From: UBA1924 sp963976625 | GTDB taxonomy: Bacteria; Planctomycetota; Phycisphaerae; Phycisphaerales; UBA1924 | Assembly (NCBI GenBank): GCA_963976625.1 | Contig: CAXBLA010000015.1 | Span: 1-64,000 of the forward strand | Direction: 5' to 3' | Length of the DNA stretch: 64,000 bases | Part shown: one piece after another, positions 17,295 to 24,802 of the stretch | How the letters are laid out: each line of letters starts with the position of its first letter | Numbering within the stretch: the stretch's first letter is position 1 | Program-made: the position numbers and the translations under genes | The notes under the pieces: generated by a model | The model's input: the letters and a program-made list of their open reading frames with translations, nothing else | The model's database searches: none | Told to the model about the DNA's origin: nothing

Positions 17295-17828
17295 ATGAAA
17301 CTCGCTCAACCCAACCCAAGCGCGCACAAGGGATCAGCCTCCGCCGGTCTCAACACCGACAAGCTCGACTCGATGCTCGGGCAGCTCGAAGAAGAGCACG
17401 CCAACCTGCTCGGGCTGGCGATCGCCCACAAGGACGCGATCACCCACGCATCGGTCGAAGAGCTGCACACGATCACCAACAAGACCAGCGAGACCCTCCT
17501 GCGGATCGCCGAGATCGAGGACGCCCGCCGGGCCATGATCATGAACGACACCGGAGCCCTCGCCTCGCTCGATCAGCTGATGGAGCAGTTCGATTCCCAG
17601 GATCGCGATCGGATCGGGCAGCGCCAAACCCGATTGCGCGAACTGATCGGGCGCGTGAAGGAAGAACAAGAAGCCGTGCGTGTGGCCAGCGAGGACCTCG
17701 CCAACCACATGCGTGGGCTCATCAAGCAGGTCGGGGCGACGCTCTCACACACGGGCACCTACTCCCGCGGGGGCGCGGTGGACCCGTCGCGTACGCAGGT
17801 CGTCAGCTCTTTGGACATGACTCAGTAA
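17295..17828 (+). CDS. flgN: FlgN-family flagellar export chaperone
   Basis: The 177-residue protein is almost entirely helical, with coiled-coil patterning from about 20 to 150 (LGQLEEEHANLLGLAIAHKD; RLRELIGRVKEEQEAVRVAS). It ends with a short tail YSRGGAVDPSR...SSLDMTQ of the kind seen in FlgN. FlgN binds the C-termini of FlgK and FlgL before export; the gene directly precedes flgK by 39 nt, which supports the call. Sequence conservation in this family is weak, so context carries much of the weight. Confidence 0.8.
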   Translation: MKLAQPNPSAHKGSASAGLNTDKLDSMLGQLEEEHANLLGLAIAHKDAITHASVEELHTITNKTSETLLRIAEIEDARRAMIMNDTGALASLDQLMEQFDSQDRDRIGQRQTRLRELIGRVKEEQEAVRVASEDLANHMRGLIKQVGATLSHTGTYSRGGAVDPSRTQVVSSLDMTQ

Positions 17829-17867
17829 ACAAAGTTCAGTAAACACTCGATACGGAAAGGAGCCACC

Positions 17868-19592
17868 ATGAGTCTCACATCATCTATGCAGATCGCCCGC
17901 TCGGCGCTGATCACCTCCCAGATCGGGCTCCAGGTCACCTCGCAGAACATGGCCAACGCCGCGACCCCGGGCTACACACGCCAGATCGCGATGCTCCAGG
18001 CAATCCGCGGACGCGCCAGCGACCCCTTCCACATCGGGCAGGGCGTGGCGGTCACGCAGGTCCGCCGACAGATCGACGAGGCGCTACAGCGCCGGCTCTG
18101 GAACGGCAACTCCGACGAGTTCGCCAGCGCCCAAGAGCTCAATGTGCTCTCCCAGCTCGAGACCATCCTCAACGAGGGCACCGAGTTCGACATGTCCACC
18201 CAGCTCTCGTCCTTCTTCAACACATGGACCGAAGCGACGACGCTGCTCGACTCCGAATCCAACATCATCAATCAGGGCGAATCGCTCTCCGCGTTCATCC
18301 GCAACATGCGCACAGACCTCGTCGACCAGCGGGCCCAGCTCGAGGAGCAGATCGACTCGCAGGTCCTCACCGCCGACGCGCTGCTCGACGAGATCGCATC
18401 AATTAATCAAGTCATCGTCGAATCCGAGGTCGGCGAGGCCCAGGCCGGCTCGCTGCGCGATCGGCGCGACCAGATCGTCACCGAGCTCGCCCAGCTCATG
18501 GATATCTCCGTCGTCGAGACCAACGCTGGCGGCTACGACATCTACTCGGGTTCTTCCGCCATCGTCCAGGGCTCACGCAACCGCGGGCTCGAGATCTCGC
18601 GCGTCACCGAGAACGACACGCTCACCGTCCGCGTGCAGATCGCGGCCGACTCCACCCCGCTGCCCGTTCAGAGCGGCTCGATCGGCGGCCTGCTCAACTC
18701 ACGCGACGGCGCGATCGACGCGACGCTCGAAAAACTCGACACACTCGCATCGCAGCTGATCTTCGAGGTCAACAAGCTCCACTCCACCGGGATCAACGAG
18801 GACTGGCTCACCAGCTCGTCGGCCACCCTCCAGATCCCCGTAAGCGATCGCACGCTCGCGCTCAATGACCCGAACAACTCAGCTCTGGCCAACCTCCCCT
18901 TCGGCGCGACCAACGGCTCATTCACCGTCTCGGTCCGCAACTCCGAGGGCATCGTCACCAGCACACGCCAGATCGATATCGACCTCGACGGGCTGACCAA
19001 CGCCGGGCTCCCGGGCTTTGGCGACGACACGAGCGCCGACGACATCATGAACGAGCTCAACGCGATCCCGGGGCTTAACGCCTCGTTCGACCCATCGGGT
19101 CGGCTCGTGATCGACTCGGATCCGGGCTTCTCGTTCGGGTTCTCCGAAGATTCATCGGGCGCCCTGGCGACGCTGGGTGTCAACAGCTTCTTCGAGGGCA
19201 CCAAGGCCAGCGACATCAGCGTGCGTGACGATATCAGCGTCATGCTCGGGCGGATGGAAGAGGGCACCGGCAAGTTCATCGCCAACGGCACCGCCCTGGC
19301 GATGGGCAACCTCGCCACCAAGGCCAGCGACGGCTTGGGCGGGTTGTCGTTGACCAAGTTCTGGGCAAACCAATCGCAAGAGATCGCCGTCAAAACCAGC
19401 GCCGCACGGACGGATGCCAACGCAGCCCGCCTGGTGCGCGAGAGCCTTGACGGCCAGCGGGCCGCGGTCTCGGGCGTGAGCATCGATGAAGAATCCATCA
19501 ACCTGATCGAGTACCAGCGTCAGTTCCAGGCCGCCGCGCAGGTGGTGACGACGGCGCAGCAGATGTTCGACACGATCCTTTCACTTGTATAA
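17868..19592 (+). CDS. flgK: flagellar hook-associated protein 1 FlgK
   Basis: The product has 574 residues. The N-terminus SQNMANAATPGYTRQ and the C-terminal INLIEYQRQFQAAAQVV with FDTILSL are the conserved D0/D1 helices of FlgK. The middle contains long helical and beta-rich regions, including DRRDQIVTELAQLMDI. AAGGAGCC precedes the ATG. It forms the first hook-filament junction ring. It follows flgN and is followed by flgL. Confidence 0.95.
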   Translation: MSLTSSMQIARSALITSQIGLQVTSQNMANAATPGYTRQIAMLQAIRGRASDPFHIGQGVAVTQVRRQIDEALQRRLWNGNSDEFASAQELNVLSQLETILNEGTEFDMSTQLSSFFNTWTEATTLLDSESNIINQGESLSAFIRNMRTDLVDQRAQLEEQIDSQVLTADALLDEIASINQVIVESEVGEAQAGSLRDRRDQIVTELAQLMDISVVETNAGGYDIYSGSSAIVQGSRNRGLEISRVTENDTLTVRVQIAADSTPLPVQSGSIGGLLNSRDGAIDATLEKLDTLASQLIFEVNKLHSTGINEDWLTSSSATLQIPVSDRTLALNDPNNSALANLPFGATNGSFTVSVRNSEGIVTSTRQIDIDLDGLTNAGLPGFGDDTSADDIMNELNAIPGLNASFDPSGRLVIDSDPGFSFGFSEDSSGALATLGVNSFFEGTKASDISVRDDISVMLGRMEEGTGKFIANGTALAMGNLATKASDGLGGLSLTKFWANQSQEIAVKTSAARTDANAARLVRESLDGQRAAVSGVSIDEESINLIEYQRQFQAAAQVVTTAQQMFDTILSLV

Positions 19593-19620
19593 GTTAACAA
19601 ATTCTTCTCCGAGGCACACC

Positions 19621-21657
19621 ATGTCCACTTTCCCAACCAGCTATTCACGGGCCCCCACCCTGTTTTTCACGCAGAACTCGATGAATGCGCTCGGGCGGAG
19701 CAATGTGGCGATGTCGCATCTCAACGAGCAGCTGCTCTCGGGGCGGAGCCTGGTGCGCCCATCCGACGATCCGATCCGCTCGGCGACGGTCTCGCTGCTC
19801 GATGGTCGGCTCGAAAACACCGACCAGCTGCTGAGCAACCTGCAGTTCGCGGGCAACTCGCTGGGCACGCTCGATAACGCCCTTGCAGATTCCAAGGCCC
19901 TGATCGACGAAGCACTCTCGATCGCATCCGGTCAGCTCTCAGCGCCCTCAGATCGCGAGTCGCGCCAGGGCCAAGCGATCATCATCGATTCGCTCATCAA
20001 CTCGCTCTACAACATCTCCAACTCCGAATCAATCGTCGGCTATGTCTTCGGGGGCACGGCACCGGGCGAATCGCCCGTCTCATTCCTCAATGGCGGGTAC
20101 CAGTTCAATGGGCAACGCGGTGGGCTGCTCGCCGCTCTGGGCGCAGCATCCGATGTCCCCATCACCCTGGGCGCGGACAACGCGATCGGTGCGCTCTCCA
20201 ATCGGGTCGAGGGCACCGCGGACCTGGACCCGAACCTGACCGCTGAAACCCGGCTCAACGATCTCAACGGCGCCCGCGATCTGGGCGTCGATCGCGGGGT
20301 CATCGAGATGAGCTTCAACGCCGGCGTCACGGTGACCATCGACACGAGCAACGCCGACACCATCGGCGATGTCGAGGACCTGCTCGAAGCCGCGATTATC
20401 CAGTACGAAACAGACAACGCCGTGACCATCTTGGGCCCCGGCGGGGTCTCGATCACGGGCGACGGGCTCGACTTTGATATCGTCGCGGGCGGGAACCTGG
20501 ACTTCGTCGATCCGACCGGATCAACCGTGGGCGCGGACCTGGGGCTCGTGCAGACCCCCGCGGCGTCGTTTACCAACGCCGCCGGCACCGGGCTGGGGCT
20601 CGATCCCAAGCTCTCATGGACCACCCCGATCAGCGAGCTCACCGGGCTCGGGGGCGCGGCCCTCGATCAGATTACACTGAGCACCAACGGCTCGAGCTTC
20701 ACCATCGACCTCTCGGGCGCGACGACCATGGCCGATATCCGCAGCGCGATCGAGGGCGCCAGCCCGGGCATCCGCGTGGAGATCAACGAGAGCGGTCGCG
20801 GGATCAATGTCGTCACCGAGACCGCGGGCACGATGGATCTGGCGATGTCCATCTCCGAGGTCGCCGGCGGCAACGACACGGCGACACTCTTGGGCATCCG
20901 CTCATTCGCCAACGACACCCCGATTTCGGTGTTCAACGACGGACGCGGGATCGATATCGCGACCGGTCAGGCGACGCCATCACAGAACAACGACTTCATC
21001 ATCACCCTCGGCGACGGCTTCGAGATCATGATCAACCTCCAGCCCGACGACATCGAGAATGTTGGGACGCTGATCTCGGCGGTCAATGTCTACGCCAACG
21101 CCCAGCTGATCGCCGCGGGTCGCCCGGCGGGCGATTTCAACGCCCAACTGAGCCCCACGACCAACGGGATCGAGTTCACCCAATCAGCCGCGGTCGGGGC
21201 ATCGGGCCCGATTTCGATCCAGGGCGACAACTCGCCAGCAGCCGAGCAGCTCGGGCTCCTCGACGCGACCGCTTCCAACGGGGACAACACGCTGACCTCC
21301 GCAGACCGCGCCAAGGTGCGCGTCAACAACCTCTTCACCCACCTGCTGGACCTTTCAGAGGCCTTGAAGAACGACGACACACTTGGCATCGAAATTGCGT
21401 CACAGAATATGGAAGGCACACTCGACGAGCTGATCCAGTCACAGGGTCTCGTCGGCGGGTATGCCAGACGGATCGATACGGAGATCTTGCGCCAAGAGGA
21501 CAAGAAAATCTTTGATGAAGCGATCCGGAGCCAGCTGCGAGACCTGGACTATGCGCAAGCATCGTCTCAGTTCTCACAGCTCCAGCTCCAGATGCAGGCG
21601 ACGATGAGCGTGATCGCTCAATCGCAGTCGCGGACATTGCTCGACTTCCTGGGTTAA
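19621..21657 (+). CDS. flgL: FlgL-type hook-filament junction protein with a very large central insertion
   Basis: The product has 678 residues where FlgL is usually about 300. The flagellin-like N-terminus (QLLSGRSLVRPSDDPIRSAT) and C-terminus (DLDYAQASSQFSQLQLQM; SQSRTLLDFLG) are intact. About residues 150-570 are a beta-rich, Gly/Asp/Thr-rich insertion with repeated modules such as ITLSTNGSSFTIDLSGATT, reminiscent of Flagellin_IN repeats. ATG 19621 has CGAGG upstream. The insertion would project from the junction. Confidence 0.88.
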   Translation: MSTFPTSYSRAPTLFFTQNSMNALGRSNVAMSHLNEQLLSGRSLVRPSDDPIRSATVSLLDGRLENTDQLLSNLQFAGNSLGTLDNALADSKALIDEALSIASGQLSAPSDRESRQGQAIIIDSLINSLYNISNSESIVGYVFGGTAPGESPVSFLNGGYQFNGQRGGLLAALGAASDVPITLGADNAIGALSNRVEGTADLDPNLTAETRLNDLNGARDLGVDRGVIEMSFNAGVTVTIDTSNADTIGDVEDLLEAAIIQYETDNAVTILGPGGVSITGDGLDFDIVAGGNLDFVDPTGSTVGADLGLVQTPAASFTNAAGTGLGLDPKLSWTTPISELTGLGGAALDQITLSTNGSSFTIDLSGATTMADIRSAIEGASPGIRVEINESGRGINVVTETAGTMDLAMSISEVAGGNDTATLLGIRSFANDTPISVFNDGRGIDIATGQATPSQNNDFIITLGDGFEIMINLQPDDIENVGTLISAVNVYANAQLIAAGRPAGDFNAQLSPTTNGIEFTQSAAVGASGPISIQGDNSPAAEQLGLLDATASNGDNTLTSADRAKVRVNNLFTHLLDLSEALKNDDTLGIEIASQNMEGTLDELIQSQGLVGGYARRIDTEILRQEDKKIFDEAIRSQLRDLDYAQASSQFSQLQLQMQATMSVIAQSQSRTLLDFLG

Positions 21658-21822
21658 TGCCCAGATCGAGCCTCACGAGCCTCGGGCCAACGCCCGCGGC
21701 GAGGATTTTGGATCGAGGTCCCCGTGTATCGACCACACGGATGACCAAGACAGGATGTCGCCCGGCAATGGATGTCGGCGTCGATCCCGAACTTCACCGG
21801 TCGAATTGATTGGAGCGCACAC

Positions 21823-22272
21823 ATGGAAGTGCGGACCACAAGGTTTGGGGTAATCGATATAGCGGAGGACCGCGTGATTACCTTCCCCGACGGGTTGCTT
21901 GGCTTTGGAGAACAGACTCGCTTCTGTCTTCTCCAGCCGGGTGACGACGCATGTTTCTTCTGGCTGCAGTGTGTTGACGACGCGGACCTCGCGTTCGTGG
22001 TCACCGACCCCACCTTCTTCGAGCAGGACTTCTCGGTCCCCATCCGCCCTGAGCAGATGGAATCGCTGAGCATCACCAAGCTCGAAGACGCGCAGGTCTT
22101 TGTGATCGTCAACAAGATCGGCGACCAGCTCACCGGCAACTTCCAGGGCCCGTTGATTATCAACACTCTGAGCAAGGTCGGCGAGCAGATGGTCTTGGCC
22201 GACAAGCGTTGGACAACACGCCATCCGCTGATGCGCGTGGCCGCCAACTCGACGCAGACGGCCACCGCCTGA
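21823..22272 (+). CDS. fliW: flagellar assembly factor FliW
   Basis: The 149-residue product starts MEVRTTRFGVIDI. GGAG lies 7 nt before the ATG, and an in-frame start 51 nt upstream lacks support. Family motifs include ITFPDGLLGFGEQTRF and LTGNFQGPLIINTLSKVGEQ, which are typical of FliW. FliW binds CsrA allosterically and relieves its block on flagellin translation until flagellin takes FliW up, as known in Bacillus and Campylobacter. Here it directly precedes csrA and two flagellin genes. Confidence 0.94.
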   Translation: MEVRTTRFGVIDIAEDRVITFPDGLLGFGEQTRFCLLQPGDDACFFWLQCVDDADLAFVVTDPTFFEQDFSVPIRPEQMESLSITKLEDAQVFVIVNKIGDQLTGNFQGPLIINTLSKVGEQMVLADKRWTTRHPLMRVAANSTQTATA

Positions 22273-22297
22273 GCATCGATCTCTTCTAGCAGGCCGG

Positions 22298-22429
22298 ACA
22301 CACAGACTCGTTTCTTGTGTACGCGCGGATCCCGCGCAGCGTGACCGGTCTATCGAGCAATGACCAAGGGTGGAACGACCCAGGGTCGGAAGAACACTAC
22401 TGATGCGATCCACGAGCACACGCGGATCG
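22298..22429 (+). other. csrA leader with a run of short perfect stem-loops and many GGA motifs
   Basis: Between fliW and csrA I find five perfect stems in order: ACACA/TGTGT (22298-22320), GCGCGG/CCGCGC (22323-22337), GGTC/GACC (22347-22365), CGACC/GGTCG (22376-22388) and CGATCC/GGATCG (22406-22429). GGA occurs repeatedly across the leader and again in the AAGGAG ribosome-binding site. CsrA recognises GGA, best in hairpin loops, and often represses its own translation. Folding was judged by eye only. Confidence 0.4.
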
Positions 22430-22451
22430 ATCGAGAGCAAGGAGTAAACGC

Positions 22452-22832
22452 ATGCTTGTGCTCTCAAGGCAGCGTGACGAAACAATCATGATCGGCGACG
22501 AGATCGAAATCTCGATCGTTGATATCCGGGGGGACAAGGTCCGCCTGGGAATCAACGCGCCGACGAGGATCGCGGTGCACCGCAAAGAGGTGTATGACGC
22601 GATACGACGCGAGAACACGCAGGCGGCCCAACTCGGGACCACCGACCTGGACTCGCTGGCACAAACCATCCAGCCCGGACCGGCCAGGCGAGCGATCCGC
22701 TCGCAGACCACCGGGCCCAACACCAACCATTCTGCAGCGGCGCTCGGCGCGACCACTGTGAAGCTCTTTTCGTCGAATACCCCGACAGACCCGTCGGGCC
22801 TTGAATCGAACACGAACAAAGACAGCGCCTAA
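22452..22832 (+). CDS. csrA: carbon storage regulator CsrA with a C-terminal extension
   Basis: The first 60 or so residues are canonical CsrA: MLVLSRQRDETIMIGDEI, VDIRGDKVRLGI and RIAVHRKEVYDAI. CsrA is normally 60-75 residues; this one is 126. Residues about 62-126 form a Thr/Ser/Asn/Pro-rich tail (GPNTNHSAAALGATTVKL). CsrA dimers bind GGA motifs at ribosome-binding sites and block translation; FliW antagonises this. The ribosome-binding site AAGGAG itself contains a GGA. It lies downstream of fliW and upstream of two flagellin genes whose own ribosome-binding sites contain ACGGA. Confidence 0.95.
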   Translation: MLVLSRQRDETIMIGDEIEISIVDIRGDKVRLGINAPTRIAVHRKEVYDAIRRENTQAAQLGTTDLDSLAQTIQPGPARRAIRSQTTGPNTNHSAAALGATTVKLFSSNTPTDPSGLESNTNKDSA

Positions 22833-22842
22833 CACCCATCGT

Positions 22843-22859
22843 CCCCACCACTGGTGGGG
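22843..22859 (+). other. stem-loop between csrA and the first flagellin gene
   Basis: CCCCAC pairs with GTGGGG around CACTG. It lies 11 nt after the csrA stop and 19 nt before the ACGGAGGA ribosome-binding site (22876-22883) of the flagellin gene. There is no T-run, so it is not a terminator. It could affect translation or mRNA processing in the fliW-csrA-flagellin transcript. Confidence 0.4.
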
Positions 22860-22888
22860 TATGAGCAACGCAATCACGGAGGATTGCC

Positions 22889-24445
22889 ATGACCAGAATC
22901 AATACGAACATCCCAAGCCTGATCGCTCAGCAACGATTGAATCGTTCTGGGGCCGATCTTCAAACCAGGCTCGAACGCCTCTCGACCGGGCTGCGCATCA
23001 ACCGAGGCAAGGACGACCCCGCGGGTCTGATCATCTCGGAACGGCTCGGATCTGATATCTCGAGCATCTCGCAGGCCATCAAGAACGGCGAGCGAGCCAG
23101 CGCTGTGATCGCGACGACCGAAGGATCGCTCACCGAGATCACCGACCTGCTCAACTCGATCAAGGCCCTGGCCGTCGAGGCGGCCAACACCGGGGCGATC
23201 TCCGACGAGGAACGCAAAGCCAACCAGCTCCAGATCGACTCGGCGATCCAGTCCATCACCCGGATCTCGAACACCGCGTCCTTCGGCGGGCTCAAGCTCC
23301 TCGACGGCTCGCTCGACTACCTCACCAGCGGGATCACCACCACCGAGATCTCCAGCGCCCGGATCACCAGCGCGAGCTTTATCAGCTCGAGCACGATCAA
23401 TGTCGATGTCGATGTGCTCTCGTCGGCTCAAAAGGGCGGGCTGTACCTCTCGGGCGACAACAGCGCCGCGCCCGGCCCACCGGCCGATGGGACGATCGCC
23501 TCGCAAACCACCATCCAGATCCGCGGCCCAGAGGGTGTGCGCGAGCTGGTCCTCCAGTCCGGGCAGACACTCTCGAGTGTCCGTGATGCGATCAACGGGC
23601 TCACCGCCGTCACGGGTGTCGAAGCGGCGCTCATCGGTGCGGACTCGACCTCAGGTTTGGTGTTCCGATCCGCGGACTACGGCTCGAACTCATTCGTGAG
23701 TGTTGAACGCATCGATAACGCCACCGCGGGGGTCTTTGCGCTCAGCAAGCTCGATGCGGACGCACCGGTTCCCGGAACCGCGGCCCTGCTCTGGGCGAGC
23801 GGCAGCCTGGCCAGCGCATCATATGATGAAGGCAAGGATGTCTCGGCGCTCGTCAACGGGATCCTCGCCACGGGCGACGGGCTCAATATCTCCGTCAACT
23901 CCCCGACATTGGGGATGGAGCTGCTGCTCACCGAGACCTTCGCGATTGATCCGACAATCGCCGCGTCGACCTTCGATATCACCGGTGGCGGTGCCCTCTT
24001 CCAGCTCGGCCCTGATATCACCGCGCTCCAGCAGACCAATATCGGTGTGCAATCGACATCGGCCGAGAACCTCGGGGGCACGCTGGTCAACGGCGGGCTC
24101 GAGTTCCTCTCCTCGCTGAGCACCGGGAACACCAACTCCCTGGACTCAGCGGCGAACCGGAGCAACTTCAGTGCCCTCCAGGATATCGTGGACTCGGCGA
24201 TTGATGAGGTCTCGATCCAACGCGGGCGATTGGGTGCCTTCGAGCGCAATGTGCTCGACACCAGCAAGCGATCGCTCCAGTCCGCGTTCGAGAACCTGAC
24301 GGCGAGCCGATCGATCATCCTCGATGCCGACTTCGCGGCTGAATCCAGCGCCCTGACCCGAGCCCAGATCCTCCAGAGTGCGGGCACGAGTGTCCTCTCA
24401 CTGGCGAATCAGCAGTCTCAGCAGGTCCTCCAGCTCCTGGGATAA
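22889..24445 (+). CDS. fliC: flagellin (first copy)
   Basis: The product has 518 residues. The conserved flagellin N-terminus (RLSTGLRINRGKDDPAGL) and C-terminus (RGRLGAFERNVLD; SALTRAQILQSAGTSVLSLA; LQLLG end) flank a variable centre with a Flagellin_IN-like stretch (QIRGPEGVRELVLQSGQTL). It forms the filament with the second copy. The ribosome-binding site ACGGAGGA contains a GGA motif, the expected CsrA target. It is 56 nt after csrA, and a terminator follows. Confidence 0.95.
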   Translation: MTRINTNIPSLIAQQRLNRSGADLQTRLERLSTGLRINRGKDDPAGLIISERLGSDISSISQAIKNGERASAVIATTEGSLTEITDLLNSIKALAVEAANTGAISDEERKANQLQIDSAIQSITRISNTASFGGLKLLDGSLDYLTSGITTTEISSARITSASFISSSTINVDVDVLSSAQKGGLYLSGDNSAAPGPPADGTIASQTTIQIRGPEGVRELVLQSGQTLSSVRDAINGLTAVTGVEAALIGADSTSGLVFRSADYGSNSFVSVERIDNATAGVFALSKLDADAPVPGTAALLWASGSLASASYDEGKDVSALVNGILATGDGLNISVNSPTLGMELLLTETFAIDPTIAASTFDITGGGALFQLGPDITALQQTNIGVQSTSAENLGGTLVNGGLEFLSSLSTGNTNSLDSAANRSNFSALQDIVDSAIDEVSIQRGRLGAFERNVLDTSKRSLQSAFENLTASRSIILDADFAAESSALTRAQILQSAGTSVLSLANQQSQQVLQLLG

Positions 24446-24502
24446 GCAAATAATCCCGCGAGGGTGCCCCCCCGGGGCAAGCCATCTCAATCACCCAAAA
24501 CA

Positions 24503-24524
24503 CCCGCCGGAAGGCGGGTTTTTT
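24503..24524 (+). terminator. intrinsic terminator after flagellin 1
   Basis: CCCGCC-GGAA-GGCGGG followed by six T. It separates the first flagellin from the second, which therefore needs its own promoter. Confidence 0.9.
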
Positions 24525-24652
24525 CGTTACCAGGCAGGTTTTCGACCATAAGCAAGTCTGTATAAAAGGATTGGCTCATTGAAAAAACTCATCAAAAAAA
24601 GAGAGCATGACTTCATCCGCCCCCCGTTTTCGTCGATCCCGATCCTGTTCAT

Positions 24653-24802
24653 CCGGGTGTGTACCCGGTGAATGCGTCTCATGCGAAGGAGTACTGAGAC
24701 GGACGAGCCAGCGATGGCTCGGTGGGCCCGACGGTTGTCGGGGTCATACGAAAGCCGAGCGGTTGATATCCGGATCGGCGAAAACACGGAGGTTGTCAGC
24801 AA
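24653..24802 (+). other. flagellin-2 mRNA leader with five tandem stem-loops before the ribosome-binding site
   Basis: Reading 5' to 3': CCGGGT-GTGT-ACCCGG (24653-24668); GTCTCA/TGAGAC (24676-24700) with AAGGA in its 13-nt loop; CGAGCCA-GCGA-TGGCTCG (24704-24721), a 7-bp stem with a GNRA tetraloop; CCCGAC-GGTT-GTCGGG (24727-24742); and GCCGA/TCGGC with inner CGG/CCG (24754-24779). The ribosome-binding site ACGGAGG (24786-24792) follows, 10 nt before ATG 24803. The AAGGA in a hairpin loop plus ACGGA at the ribosome-binding site is the classic two-site arrangement for CsrA repression. No known riboswitch class was recognised. Confidence 0.55.

Noticed and set aside
24653..24802. Possible c-di-GMP (GEMM) riboswitch, because of a GNRA-capped hairpin and a CGAAAGCC segment before a flagellin gene
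   Set aside because: The conserved GEMM core (CAAACC-type joining strand and GGGACGCAAAGCC) is not present, and there are more hairpins than the two-stem GEMM fold.
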